Shown: positions 48,286 to 61,652 of the stretch, one piece after another
Layout: the number at the start of each line of letters is the position of its first letter
Position numbering within the stretch: the first letter of the stretch is position 1
From: Sindora glabra
Lineage: Eukaryota > Streptophyta > Magnoliopsida > Fabales > Fabaceae
Direction of reading: 5' to 3'
Length of the DNA stretch: 64,000 bases
NCBI GenBank assembly: GCA_020226215.1
Contig: CM035235.1
Span: 41,945,352 to 42,009,351, forward strand
The notes under the pieces: model-generated
What the model saw: the letters and a program-made list of their open reading frames with translations, nothing else
The model's database searches: none
What the model was told of the DNA's origin: nothing
Program-made: the position numbers and the translations under genes

Positions 48286-49254
48286 TCGATAATATCACCA
48301 TTACATTATAAACTTAATAAATATTAAAAAATTAAGTGTTCAGGCCAATTATATTTAGTATCACTAATTAATCATATAATAAATATTATCTTATCAGATC
48401 TTACTCTCTTTCCATGGAATTGATAAATTTGACATATAAGATGAAATTTTTGAATTTGTCTTTAGACTCCCTGCTATGTGTGTTCACATCATTACCATGA
48501 TTTATTCTATACTAAAATTTCATGATTTCTAAATAATAAGATACTAATGCATTAAATTTAAAATATTGTACAAGCCTAGTATAACATCAACCATATTATT
48601 AATTACTTTTATGAATAAAAATTTGATATTTTGTGAATTTAGAAAAAAATCTCTAAATAAACTATGAAAAATCAACATAATTCATAAATTTTTAGCTAAA
48701 ATTAGCTTCGAACAAATTAAATACAGCATAATTTGTAGAATGTTTAACAATAAATGATGGAATAATTCTCTCATCTTAATATTCACAAAATTAATGGGAC
48801 AGAAATTAAAAAAGAAATGTGTTTCCCTCATTAAATTTAAATAGAAATGACAAACAATTTTAGAAAAAGTCCAAGATGTTTGTTCTTATCAATAGCGAGT
48901 TTGATAAGAACAATTCATTGATATTTCTAGAATAGTTGAAATTTTCCCGAATAAACTAAATAAATCAGCATAATTTATAGATTTTTAAACAATAAATCAT
49001 AGAATAATTCATTGATATTTTTTAAAGAAAAATAAATAAAGAAATAGCTCCAATTGTGTTTCACGAGAACATTTATACAATTTCCGTCACTGTCTTGTAG
49101 TCTGAAATATTTCTCTATTTCTCCTATATTTTCTGTCTTTGTTTTATTCCTTCCATAGGTACCTCTTTTTTTTACATCCATGATTTTTGCATATATATAT
49201 ATAGTAGTTTAACCTCGCCTTTACAAAACTTTTGCTGCCACAACAGTCATTTGA

Positions 49255-49460
49255 CTTCGGAAATACTAGTCTCTTGAACAATCTTTATTAGGTCAGATCC
49301 TGCAGTTGAATTCCAAAAGCCACGTGGTCCAATCTCTTCAATGTCTGATAGTACCGAATCAAAGAGCGCTAACAAACAATTTGGTAGAATCATTGATTTG
49401 ACTTCTCCATTATGATGGATATTGTCTTCGTCGTCGTCTTCTTCGTCTTCAAAAGAGAAA
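49255..49460 (-). pseudogene. Extra fragment of the unknown T1 gene-like block
   Basis: It resembles copy B more than the neighbouring block at 50119: the opposite strand has the MSDSTESKR-type pattern and a TCTTCGTCGTCGTCTTC tract coding for acidic residues on the minus strand. It is truncated at both ends, suggesting an exchange or local duplication within copy C. Confidence 0.45.
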
Positions 49461-49689
49461 TACCGATTCTTAACAAAATGACGTGTTGATTCATGACAAA
49501 AGAATCATGTTGGTTCACATTTCAGTTGGTTTCATATCTCTCCATTGTTTACATAAGTAAGTCAGATCTGACTTCAAAAAAAACTATATGCTCTTCAAAA
49601 GCCTTAACCCCTGACCCTGATCGTATATTGATTCTCTGTGGTTGGCATTGTAAAGTCAGTCAGATTTCTGTTCAAGCTGCAAATGTTGG

Positions 49690-50312
49690 ACTATGAATTG
49701 TTTTCCACTGGCAGTAAGGTTTCACTGTTACCACGACTTTCCAACTTCAGCAATGTTGAAGCCCCATTTTCAAATATTGGCTGGCCAAACAGCTTGAAAT
49801 CAGACATGCCAGTAAGTCTATGCTGGCAGCATCTCGGTCAAGAATGGACTTAGGTGATTTTCTACCTTCAATGTCTTTCGACCCAGACTTGGAGAAAATT
49901 TAACTGCAGCTCTATCAAAGTTCTGATTATCATGTATTATATCTGAAGAAAAGGCACCAAAGATTAGAGAGGGGATAAAAAGGGCATATGATTCATCATC
50001 AAAGTGACTTTTGCTATAGTTACCAATTAATAGACCTTTACCGGTGGCAGGATCTTTAGATGTCGAGAATAAAAAGAACCCTTAAGCAGTTTTAAGTTGA
50101 CATGATAAGGAGGATCTGGTGGACCTGCTTACCTTAATTAAGTCAGATCCTACAGTTGGATTCCAGAAGCCATGCGATCCAGAATCAAAGAGAGCTGATG
50201 AACAATTTGGTAAAATCATTGATTTGATGAACAATTTCTTGTCTTCTCCATTATCATCTACGTCATTTTCGTCTTCAAAAGCCACGGCCTTTAACATAAT
50301 GATATGGCACGC
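49690..50312 (-). pseudogene. Unknown T1 gene-like unit (copy C)
   Basis: From 50297 leftward the minus strand reads MLKAVAFEDENDVDDNGEDK, KLFIKSMILPNCSSALFD, GSHGFWNPTVGSDLIK, then a frameshift. Further left are blocks matching DDESYALFIPSLIFGAFSS, HDNQNFDRAAVKFSPSL and SILDRDAA. This is the best-preserved copy of the family. The protein begins acidic and has no obvious membrane segment or known motif. I do not recognise it. Frameshifts make it non-functional here, but an intact relative may exist elsewhere in the genome. Confidence 0.5.
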
Positions 50313-53300
50313 ATAATAACTATGTCACTTATCATAAATTTTTGAAATGTGTTGTGAGTTTGTGATTCTACCCAACTGTTTATAGTGATGCGTTGGAAAG
50401 TCATATTATTTTGAAATCAAGAGAAATGTTAGTTTATGATGAAGAATTGAGTTGGTTATCAATTAGAAGTTGTGTTCGTCAAAGGTCAAAGGAGATATTG
50501 ATTCCTAATAAAAGGACGTGTTGATCCATGACTAAGAGTCATTTTAGTTCATATTTTCTTTAAAAATAGGATTGAAAACATAGTAGAAAAAATTATTAAA
50601 CGTTCTTGTACCATAACTTCGAAATTTTTTTATTGTATTGATTAAGAGTCATGTTGATTCATATTATATTTTCCTATCACACATGTTACTTAATCTTGAA
50701 ATTCCTAAAAATTATTAAATAATCTCAAACTACAACAAGGATTCATGGTAAATTTAGTATATGTTACAAATATATATTTTAAAAATTGATAACTCTTAAC
50801 TCAAGTGGCATTTGATATATTTTAAAGGTTTTTTTAGCTCTCGCTATATTTAGAATTCCATACTTGATCTTTGCATATATACATTCAATAATTTAACCAT
50901 TTCTATATTTATTAATATATATTGTATATATTACCATTCCTAATTATTTCCGATTCATGTCATTTCTCAGTTTCAATTTTGCTCAAAATAATTAATCTTT
51001 GATAATTTAATTTTTATTGGAACCATATGTATCAGTACTCTCTTTCATTCTTGGAAGTTAATGGAATTTTTAAATATTTCACTGGGATCTTTATCTTTTT
51101 ATTAGAATTACTAATTTAACCATTGAATTTTAGAGTCTATCAAATATCAATTTGAGCTCGCCAAAAACAAGGCCGGTATTAAAATCGGATTACTTACTTC
51201 GAAGAACATGCATGTATTTAAGTAATGTTAACAAGGGAATTGAATCTGGTAGCTACGACAATGTTATATATATATATGGGGTTTAAGGAAACATATTTTA
51301 GTTTTTATTAAAAAAGATTATATTACAATGTCAATATCATTTTAGTTTTCAAAAATGTTGGAAATTAAATTTATTAACACTAATCGATCCATATATACAA
51401 AATTCAAAGCGATTCATGCATGTCGTCTTATGTCCATTCAACGATGGAAAGATAAAAAATATACTTCACATTTGGCTCAATGTTCGCAGTTTAGAAACCT
51501 TTTAGCTCATTTTAAAATATGGTCCCAAGAAAACAAAATTATTCTGATATTGTAATAAAAATCTCACCTCACTATCTTGAAAATTTTTCAATATGAAGAT
51601 AACTATTGTTACTTCTACGAAACTAACTAGTGCTACCTCAAGAAACAATAACATAATTAATAATTAGTGCTATCTTGAAATTATTATTTTAAAATATGGT
51701 CCAAAATTTTCTTTTGATATTATAATAAAATTCTCACTCCACTATCTTGAAATTTTGCCAATATGAAGATAATTAATGTTACTTCTATTTCGAAGATAAT
51801 TAGTTCTACTTCAACAGAAAAAATAACACAATTAATAATTCCTAATATACTTAGCATTTGTCGCAATGCTTCCATTAGTGTCTGAAAAAGATGGGAAAGG
51901 TCTTTCTTTTATTCACTTATTTATACTTGGGGCATGAATAATAAATCTCATTTATTTATTTATAATTATAAAATATTAAGATAATAAAAGATAATTAATT
52001 TGTTCCACTTTTGAATGGAGGAAATGTGGAAGATAATAGTTTCCTTTCTTTTAAAATGGAATTTATTTTTCTTTACTACCATAAAATCATGAATTATTTT
52101 TTTAATAAAAAATATATATAAGTGGCATAAATGAACTTACTTATATACAAGTGAATGAGTAATGGTGGAAATAGACTTGATGATATTATGCTTTAGTTAC
52201 ATTAAATAGACAAAGTAACTTACTTTGTCAAGTAATGGTATGAGCATGATTTATTAGTTCATTTAAAATCTTACTTGGACAGATAAGCATTCAAACAAGT
52301 CGATAAGTCTTCAAGGCTAAAAATAAACCAACAATCTAATTGTGCTTATACATATAATTGTATTTATTAAAATATTGTTGAAATTATTTATGTTCATTTT
52401 TAAATATATGTTATATACATTTATTATATTATATTATTTATAAACATGTTAATTATTTAGTAGTTTGACCTAATAAATTTATGAGTTGAGTTAAAAAAAT
52501 TGACCTATTTATTTAAATAAACTTATTTATCAATTTTCATCTAACTTGTTTTGATAATGATGCTAAGTTAGATTAAGCTAAAAATAGATTGGGTCATAGG
52601 CACTTTGAAAACAACTTGACTGATTTTTGCATCTACAAATGAGATTTTTTTTACAAAAAATACTTTTCGATAAAGTAAATAGAGCCTAATTTACACCATT
52701 CTTCCTTGCAATAGTTTTCCAGCACATGATGAAGTATATATAAACAAAGGGAAAAAAATAACATAATAGTTTCCAGCACATGATGAAGTATACATAAACA
52801 AAGGGGAAAAATAACATAATAAATAATCCCCAAGGGAAAGTTCACACTTTACGCGTGTCTGTCTGTGTGTGTAGCATGCAAAACTAAAAAAAATGTTAAT
52901 AACTATTGTGTGTGCTTGGAATATCATTCTTTTTCAACAGATTTATGTGAGATATCATATACTCCTTGACTGAATTCAAGTAAAATGGTAATGTTTGCGA
53001 GCTTGCTCTTAACTATGTCTTTGGCATAATTTTGGGCACCATTGCAATCATATTAAAAAAAAAAATTAGCGTAGTTGGTAAAAATTATCTTTTCCACGAC
53101 ATTGTTTCATGAAATAAATTTTTAAATATAATCGATTTTGCTACTATACACTTTTGAAAAATGTTACTAGATTTTCTAGAAGTCTAATGCAAAAATTATA
53201 AAAATTGTAACTTATAAGAAAAAACATTTATAACTTATTATGAAAAGTTGCAAAGATATATGAACTTTGCGATTAAAAAAAATCTAACTTCATCGTTCAA

Positions 53301-55050
53301 AATTAAAACAAAATAATTTATTAAATTTTTGGATTTCTATAAAAAAAGAAAAAAAAGGCTACAACTATTAATAAAATATATTTGCAAAAGTATGCATCGA
53401 TATGACGTTTTTCAGCCAAAGCATGACTCAAAGTTGTATTACTTGTCCACGCCATGAAAAGTTGAAGTCCGTCGTGCTCAACCACTACTGCAGATTTCTC
53501 AATTAACATCGGTTATTTAACCCATTTCATATTGGTTATATATAAGGATGTTGTTTTAAGTTTAGTATATTCAACATGGATTCTTAGACCAACATTGAAT
53601 ACAAATAACAACATCAACTTTTTTATTGGAAAATTGATGTATTTCATTCTTGGATATTGTTGAATTATTTAAATGAAGCATTGGTCTTTTGATTTAATAA
53701 CTAATGTGATTATTTATATCAAATATTGGTTTATAAACCATCACTGAAAATTGATGTTATTTCATATCTTAAATTTTACATAATATATCAATTTGTATAT
53801 TAAATAACTAACAAGTAATGTCAATATTGGATGACGGTGTTTTAGAATAATCAACATGATTTGTTGGTTTTTTTTTAATTAGGTAGAATTCACCTAAACA
53901 TCACTATATCTAGAGAAATATGCAAACCTAATTACAGAATCCAACAATCCTATTATTATACAAAAAATAGTATTATAGATAATAGTATTTAAACCCTATC
54001 TTAATGTCTTTATAATAAAAAATAATATCCTAAATACAAGAAACACTTAATGGTAACCATTTCATATATTTAATTAGGTACAAATGATTGAAAAATAATA
54101 TGCACATATTGCAAAAACTAGAAATAATACCTCTAAATGTCATAGAAGGAAGTTATATTGTCTTCCAATGACAAGGCAACAAGCTTATTAATTAGAATTG
54201 ACACAAGTGCAACATTAACATTATATACTTTTATTGAAGAAATATTTATTTTGTAACTTATGCCATTAAACTTTGATGGTATCATGTATTATATACATAG
54301 CATTTTTGTTATCCTAGCCCTTCGTATAGAAAGAATACTCTTTGATTCCCTTTTATAAGTAAAAAGTTGTCTACCTTTTTCTTCAAATTTGAACATGAAT
54401 CCTATTTGACTAATTTTACTAAAGGTTATTTACATGATAATTCCTACTCATGTTGCAATACTTGTTGCAATTTCTTAGCAAAGCAAGAAATAAACTCTAT
54501 ATCAATCTCCTAATCCTTATAACTTGATCTATCAGTGAACAAAATTCTAGGTACTCTTCTTCTAGACAACTTAAGTAAAATGATTTTGAAAAGATTCAAA
54601 TTTGTATAACCTATCTACTCCATAAGTAATATATCAACACTCATACCATCTAAAACTTTGAAAATGAAATTAGAAGCATATAATTCGAATAAATCAATAT
54701 GCAATAGTTTGACATTCTTCATTAGGTTTAGATGAAAAATATAAATTTAAATGGATCTTAACATTGAGAAGAAGACATCAATGAGATGGGGGTAAATAAT
54801 TGGTTGAACTCAAGCTCTAGTCACATCTCACGTGAATTTCTTTGTACGGAACTACAAAATTTCACGAAAAGGATGTCACCACTCTGCAGTATTTACTTTG
54901 GCACTAAGACAAGCTTGTCTTGTATTTCAACTCCCGTCCTTGTTTTTACAAGTTTTGAGAAAGGAAACATAGTGTCATTTAAATCTTTCACATCAATTGT
55001 ATATTATAACCAATATCTAATATTATTTTTAAAATATTTTAGTGATGTCA

Positions 55051-57657
55051 TGTGACAACCCATTCCTAAGGCTCGTGACTAGCATAGGAAGCTGCTATTG
55101 GTGACAACCTACTAACCTCCCCTACAACATATCTAATGCAATACTTTGTATGTAAGTAACCTATGGTATAAAAAGTTTGAACCTTTTTCAAGTTTTCCAA
55201 TTCAAGTGTATTGTTAAATCATTATGTAAAATTATTCCAATTGTCCTAACACTTACCTCGACACCAAAGTTCTTAAGCGAGTCCATTTTGGCTCCATCCA
55301 ACAGCAGCTAGACACATAAGAGGAAGATTTTGAGGAAAGATAGAAAGAGAAAAGGAAATAATAAGTTTTCTTGAAACTCAGAGAGTAAATATCAATAGAC
55401 AAGAATTTATAAACTTGAATATTCATATTAGAATGCAAAGAATCATTATTAGATTCTAGTAGGAAACCTTATACTTGTATTTAAGATATATAATCAAATT
55501 CCTATACCTCTACTAAGGAAAAGAAAGGAATTTTTAACACCTTAATTTGTCCATCACAAGTCACAATATATGCACACCTATTCTCAAACCTAAACAAAGA
55601 TCTCTCTCTAAGCTATTATACTTTTATTCACAAGTATTTTTCTATACATAACACAAATATCATTAATAATAATGTCTCCATTAGCATAATCCACATTCAT
55701 CAATGTTATTGCTCAACTATACACCATTCATTCATATCACAATCTCATCATACAATACACAAGCATTATGATAATGAAATACGAAAAATAAGTAAATCTT
55801 TTTGTGACTCTCAAGTTAACTTTATACTTACACAAACTCATCCTTATCCCTCTAAGGTTAACCATATCACTTCACAAATAGGCACATAAATTCGATGCAT
55901 CATATCACAATGTAGTCATATTTGCCCTAACTCATTGTTAATAACCATGCTTATGCCATCACTTCCATAATGAATTCATAATTCATTAGTCAAATGATTA
56001 TCAATTTCAATATATATAAAATAATATTAATGAATAATACTACGATGCCTTCCTTGCATGGCCGTAGATATTAACTCAACAACATTTATCCAATTTCCAT
56101 AAGCATTGCTAACATACTTTAAAGTGTAAACCACAATATTGTCATGCTTTATTGCATGACTTCAAGCAAATTTCACTCACAATCATGTATACTCAAGCAC
56201 TCTTCTATATTATGACTACTTAATGTAAACAAGTACATTGCATTAATTGTAAAGCAATTAAGTTAATATAAAATAAACCATTCTATGTTCACAAATAGGT
56301 ATGTACATATGGATATGCATTTATATAAATGTATATATTCACACATGTTTACATTGAAGTAAAGGGTTTAAATATGTTAACTTAAGTGAAGTTTACTCTA
56401 TCCTATTTTTTATTACTCCATGCCTCTTTTACTAGACCTTGCATCCTATCTCATTAAACTTGTTATAACCTCAATCCATGTCTATTGAACATGGTATTAT
56501 CCATATCAACACAAGTGAATAAAAAATAAAGGATTACCATTTAATTGTTAGTAGCCTAACCATTGACCATTTGCCCCATAGCATGAAGGCTAGCTAATGG
56601 GCAAATGCCTAATCAATTTCTATCAAATAGTTAACTGTCGATCATTCATTAATGGAGTCAATCTTCTCTAAAATTTAAAAACAATAGTCAATCGTTGTAA
56701 ATAAATAGTCTAGCATTCACCTTGTTTTCTAGAAAAATCCTAGCATGACAAACATTATTCAAGATGTCATTAATCCTATCCAAGCTCATTTGTTACATAA
56801 TAATTCCACACATAACCATCAATACACATTTATAACACCTTATTTAAATTATTTTCATCATTTATAAATAATTTAATCATCACTAATAATCATTTTCATC
56901 ATAATTATCAAAATATAAAATAAGCCATATAACTAAACAAATTCTTTTAAATCGATAACTTATAGTTAGAATGGTTACTCACCTAGTATAAAAGATGATT
57001 TGACAGGTTGGATTTGTGTTGTTAAGCCCTAATCAACTAAAATACCAAGGATCCTAAGTTACATTTCATATTTTCTCCCCTTTGAATTCCATATCCAAAT
57101 CCTTTTAAATCTTAAGAATATCATGAAAATTCCAGTCGCTAAAAAGATCTTGCCTCATTTATGTGGAAGATTTGATAAGGATTATCCCCCTTTTAGCTTG
57201 ATTGAAAAAAGATCTTGATGAGGAAGGATAAGAAAATGAATATAGTTTAAGGAGGAGGCTTTATCTCGAGGAAAATAAGGAATAGTAGCCTTCTTGAGCT
57301 ATAGTTTATGTTTATATAGGGGTAGGGGTGTTCCTGTTCTCAACGTTCTACCCTAAATCTCCTTCAAACTCACATTCTCACTTCTAATCATTTATAATCT
57401 TTAATTGTTTTATTCAATGCTCTTTCCATTGACTAACCCTTCAAGCTTTCCCTTTTATACCTAACTCAAATAATTTTTTTTGCACTTACCCCAAGGTACT
57501 ATCCAAAACTAATTTTATTAGTTAACTTTCTTTCCCTAATATATCATCCATATCTTCCTTGTCAAAATCTACTTTTTCCACTTAAAATTTTTACCTTACA
57601 TTTTTCACCATAATAATTACTAATTAATTCCTCCCCTCATAATATAAAGTTGTAACA
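55051..57657. mobile_element. 2.6-kb LTR-like insertion in CACTA copy 2
   Basis: Copies 1 and 3 of the CACTA relic are continuous where this lies. The block starts TGTGACAACC and ends GTTGTAACA, whose complement is TGTTACAAC: inverted ends of gypsy-LTR type. The flanks TGTCA and TTCTA do not match well. There is no coding sequence. A TATATAAACA motif at about 57310-57320 on the minus strand hints that the LTR points left, but the orientation is uncertain. Confidence 0.6.
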
Positions 57658-58380
57658 TTCTAAAGAAAATGTAACACATAATTCAATAATTAAAATTTCA
57701 TTCTAGGGAAATAACATGTTAGTTATTGTGAAACAACTAACATTAGTTATCTATTTTTTTTATCAAATTATTCTTATTACTACTTGAATGTGATTAAATC
57801 ATAATGTTTAATTTTCTATGTTGGTTATTTTTAGAAAATTGACATTTTAATGCATTAATGTTAGCTTTTAATAAACTAGCAATGTAGCTTCTTCTTTTTT
57901 TCTTTTAAGTTATCACAATTATTGCTTGAAAGCCAAAAAGTAAAAATGAAACATGCCTTATAAATATTAAGGTTGACACACTTTTTGATGCAAAAAAGCA
58001 TCACCTTTTAAATAACTTTAAATCATACAACACTTACAAAAAAAAACATTGATAATGGATAGAAAACATATATACATTTATAATTAATCCCATTAAGCCT
58101 TACAAGGACAAGCATGTATATGTATATTTACAACTAATGCTAATAAGTTATAAATTTTGTAATCTCCCTCAAGTCAATGCTAGTCTCTTTTTCAAGACAT
58201 ATGCAACCTATTCTTCTTGTAAGGCTCTTATATCTTCTTACTATAAGGGACCATGTCTCCTTTGAAGAATTGCATGATTGTATACAAAATTTGATAAGAA
58301 GACAAAATTATATGTTTTCCATATATGTCTACCTAATTGAAATTCAAACAAATTACTTTATCAAGCTTTTCGTTCCTTTT

Positions 58381-58430
58381 CATGTGCTTAACCATGTTAG
58401 CAATGTATTTCATTACAAACTATTCACTCT
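58381..58430 (-). pseudogene. Ulp1-like fragment of CACTA copy 2
   Basis: The minus strand reads FVMKYIANMVKHMKRNEK, matching the block at 47160-47220 with conservative changes. The surrounding sequence is broken by stops. Confidence 0.55.
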
Positions 58431-58930
58431 TAATGTTCCTTTCCTATATAGGGCATCATGAAAAACTCAAAAAAGTGTCAATTTTATATAATAACGATTG
58501 ATCATTATATTAAATACCCAAACATATATAAGAATGTTACCTTTATTTGAACCTAATGGATGGTACCTATCTTGCCAACATGGCCAACCATGTAATGTAC
58601 CTTCATGTACTCATCAAGTATGGCCTTCTAACTTGTGCATAGATCATGTCATAATAAGTTAAGCTAGTACACCTTGCCTTTTAGGTATATTACTATGAAC
58701 ATCTAATGGCACCTCCAATATTATCAATATCAAAGTAAAATAATTAAGGAGAAAATATTATCAAAGATAATTATAATTGAGGAGAAAATATAATGAAAGA
58801 TGAAGTAACATCTTTGCATCCACATACCTTTAATCATATGATACCTTGTAATAGTGCCCTAATCACTGACATGGTTGTGTCTATGTACTTGTAGTATTTT
58901 GGCAATGATTTCCTCATCCCCTCTTACAAA

Positions 58931-60840
58931 AATGGTTTTAACGTTTACTTTTTAACCTATTCTGCACAAATTATTAACTGATGTAAAGATGGATTTCACT
59001 GTAAGTCATGTATATTCAATATTGATTATTTAACTATTATTGAATACATGTAGTAACATCAGTTCATTTAAATGAAAAACCAATGTGTCTTTTTTCTCTT
59101 TTTTGGATATTGTTGGATAATTGAAATAAGACATTATTTTTTGGTTTCATAACTAAAGTTATTATTTATATAAGATTTCTTTCTATAAAGCTCCATTGAA
59201 AATTAACTTTTTTCATATCTTAAATTTCATATTTTATTTGATTTTTATTAAATAATTGATATTTATAGCTGGATAGGATAAAGATTTTATAAAATAATAG
59301 AAATTATTTACTAACTTTTTAAACTAAAAAAAACTCTCCTGAACCTTAAAACCCTTTGAGTAACAACTGAACCTAATTAAGAAATTTAACAACTCATATT
59401 ATTATATAAGCAATAAGACAACAACATTTTACCTTTATCTTAATGTATCTATGGTAAAAAAATAATATGCAAAATACAATAAACACTTAGTAACAATAAT
59501 TTCATACATTTAATTAGGTCCTAATAATTGAAAATATATAATATGTTCACATTACAAAAGCTAGGAATAATACCTCTAAAGGCATAGAAGAAAGTTACAT
59601 TATCTTTTAATGACATAGCCACTAACAGAAATCCTTATGAATCCTACTGGGGCCAAAGAAGGGCATAAGCACATTTGAATTGATGTTATAGGTGAAACAT
59701 TAATACAATATATTTTTGTTAAAAAAATTATTACATGGCTTATGTCTTTAAACTTTAGTGGTATTGTGTGCTCCAATTATCCTAACCATTTGTGCAAAGA
59801 TGACCATTGGTTTTCTTTTATAAGCAAGAAGTTAGTTGTCTTTTCTTCAAATCCAAAAATGAATCTCATCTAAACTATCTACTAAGGTTTATATTTTTCC
59901 TTTCAATTTTCAATAACCTCAATAAAATGATTCAAATGGGATTTGTGTTTGTACAAGAGGAATCCTACATGGGGAATATATTAACACATGCACCACCCAA
60001 AATCCAAAATAATAAAATCAAATATAGAATCCAAACATAACAACACAATACACAACATATAGACATTTTTCATTAGATTTAAAGGAAAATGAGAAGCTTA
60101 AATGAACCTTAATGTTTAGAAGAAGATGCCAATAAATTTCATAAGGAAGAAATTGCTTTGCAATTTACAATTCGGTGCTAGGATAAGCTTCCTTTATATT
60201 TCAACTCCCACATTCATTTTTGCAAGCTTTGAGGAAAGAAAAATATTGTTGTTTAAGCATTCCACATTAGTTATAAGATAGAATCAATGACATATAGTTT
60301 TAACTAAATTATTATTTTTATTGCCTAATTTTAAGAAAGACAAGATTTTACATTTCCATGTTGACTATATAACAAAACTAACATTTTACATTTTAACAAA
60401 TTATTGCTCTTACTACCTTAATTTTGAGAAAGGAAAAGTTTTAAATTTTCACTTTAGTGATTCCAATAAACTTGATGAACATCCACTTTAATAATTTATA
60501 AAGAACAAATGAGGTTTCTCATTTTTTTAAAAAAATAATTACTTTTGTTACTGCTCAAAAGCAAAAAACCAAACTAGTTACATAAACCACAAGGTAGACA
60601 CACTTGTTGATGCAAAAGAGTACCATCTTCTAAAACAACATTAAATCATATATCAACACTTATAAACAACTTTGATAATACATGCAAAATAATATATAAA
60701 TTTACAAGAAATTGCACTAAGTCTTACAAGCACAAGTATATATACATTTTCAATTACAACTGGACCCACTAATTTATACATTAGTTACTTATTTTAAGCC
60801 AATGCTCACCTCTCTCTTAATACATGGAAAATTATTGTCA
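58931..60840 (-). mobile_element. CACTA relic, copy 3 (terminal part)
   Basis: This aligns with 53570-55050 and 57700-58100 and with 45060-46800: 'ttggatattgttg', 'aggaataatacctctaaa', 'aagacaagcttccttt'-like and 'gatgcaaaagagtaccat'. The CACTA terminus itself is not recognisable and the left junction lies near 58931. Homology ends at about 60800, just before a gypsy relic. Confidence 0.6.
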
Positions 60841-60844
60841 AAAC

Positions 60845-61650
60845 AAAACATGGGTTATATGAGTGGTTGATTTTTACTATTTAGCTTGTCTAATGCACCA
60901 AATATTTTTACGAGCACAATGAATCATGTTTTATGTGCTTTCAAGAATGAACTTATTATTGTTAGCTTCTATGGTTGTTAGGAGCTTAAAGGATGGATTT
61001 TGTTATTGCTTAAGAACTTAAATAAAGATTGCTTTCCATATTTTAATGATACTCTCATGCATAGTAAAAGCATAAATGAACATGTTAATTCTTTAAAATG
61101 TGTTTTCCAAGATTTTAAAATTAAAAAGCAGAGTGGAAATTTTAAAACATGTTTTCTTTGCACAGAAAGAATTATATTCTTAAAGGATATTATGTGTGGC
61201 AAAGAAATAAATGTGGCTGAAGAAAAAGTTAAGATAATTGAAGAATGACCTCCACCTAAACCTTTTAGTGAGATTAAGAGCTTTTATGGTTTTGTTAGCT
61301 TTTATAGGAAGCTTTTGATGGATTCTTGTACTCTATCATGCTATTGATTTTAATTATTTTTCTTAATTTTTCCAATTTTCTATTTAATCCAGATAGTTGT
61401 TTTGTTGATAATGTAAGTGGAAGAGGAGATTCCTAGGTCCATGGAAATTCAAGTTATAACCAAGTGAAGATAGTTCTTTCCAAGTTCTTGAAGAGATAAT
61501 GAATATGCTTTTAATTTGATTTCTCATGGTGAGTTTGATGTGAGTGCTTCTTTTGATAATTCCAATCTTACTCTTTTTGGTGTAGGTTTCAAAGGTTTAA
61601 GGATGGATCCTTTTAAAGAAAAAAAGAGTGATGTGATTCTAAAAGGGGTA
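60845..61650 (+). pseudogene. pol: Ty3/gypsy pol relic (reverse transcriptase and C-terminal end)
   Basis: At 60860 the plus strand reads YEWL, followed after frame changes by a SNAPNIFTSTMNHVLCAF-like block: the family's 'YEWLVMPFGLTNAPSTFM.LMN' region. The longest open part (61000-61248) contains YFNDTLMHSKSINEHV, where the catalytic Y-x-D-D box has lost its first Asp. CVFQDFKIKKQSGNFKTC, FLKDIMCGKEINVAEEKVK and, after a stop, KPFSEIKSFYGFVSFYRKLL continue the domain. RNase H and integrase are deleted. The text at 61515-61640 (GEFDVSASFDNSNLTLF) matches the usual C-terminal chromodomain-proximal end of plant gypsy Pol. Confidence 0.88.
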
Positions 61651-61652
61651 AC

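Larger units (their letters stand above)
44739..48300 (-). mobile_element. CACTA element relic, copy 1 (3' half, minus orientation)
   Basis: The left terminus reads CACTGCTGGAGATTTC at the T1 tail, preceded by AAC. The terminal 1.3 kb holds decayed subterminal repeats of the type 'ACATTGGTTTTTAATAA' ... 'AACTAATGTG', a derivative of the inverted TTAACC/GGTTAA-type units common in CACTA ends. Further right the minus strand shows a Ulp1-like block (47160-47220) and a transposase-tail block (48181-48285). No transposase catalytic domain or right terminus is present; the relic is truncated where T1 copy C begins at about 48300. Confidence 0.72.
48300..53482. repeat. T1 unit, copy C (longest copy)
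   Basis: This aligns in order with 11.1-14.95 kb: 'aattatatttagtatcac', 'cttgtagtctgaaatattt', the minus-strand gene-like block, 'gcttccattagtg', 'tactttgtcaagtaatgg' and 'aaataaaccaacaatct'. It continues into the T1 tail seen at 43800-44738. It contains the conserved gene-like block twice (49255-49460 and 50119-50316). It carries no large insertion and keeps the empty copia target site at 50940-50944. Confidence 0.8.
53483..58930 (-). mobile_element. CACTA element relic, copy 2, split by an LTR-like insertion
   Basis: The left terminus reads CACTACTGCAGATTTCTC, followed by AACATCGGTTATTTAACC, the least decayed subterminal unit in the window. The bases before it are AAC, as at copy 1. It aligns with copy 1 up to 55050, is interrupted by 55051-57657, and resumes at about 57658. 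The Ulp1-like block lies at 58381-58430. It ends near 58930, next to another CACTA fragment. Copies 1 and 2 share the T1 flank, so the CACTA insertion predates the duplication. Confidence 0.72.
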
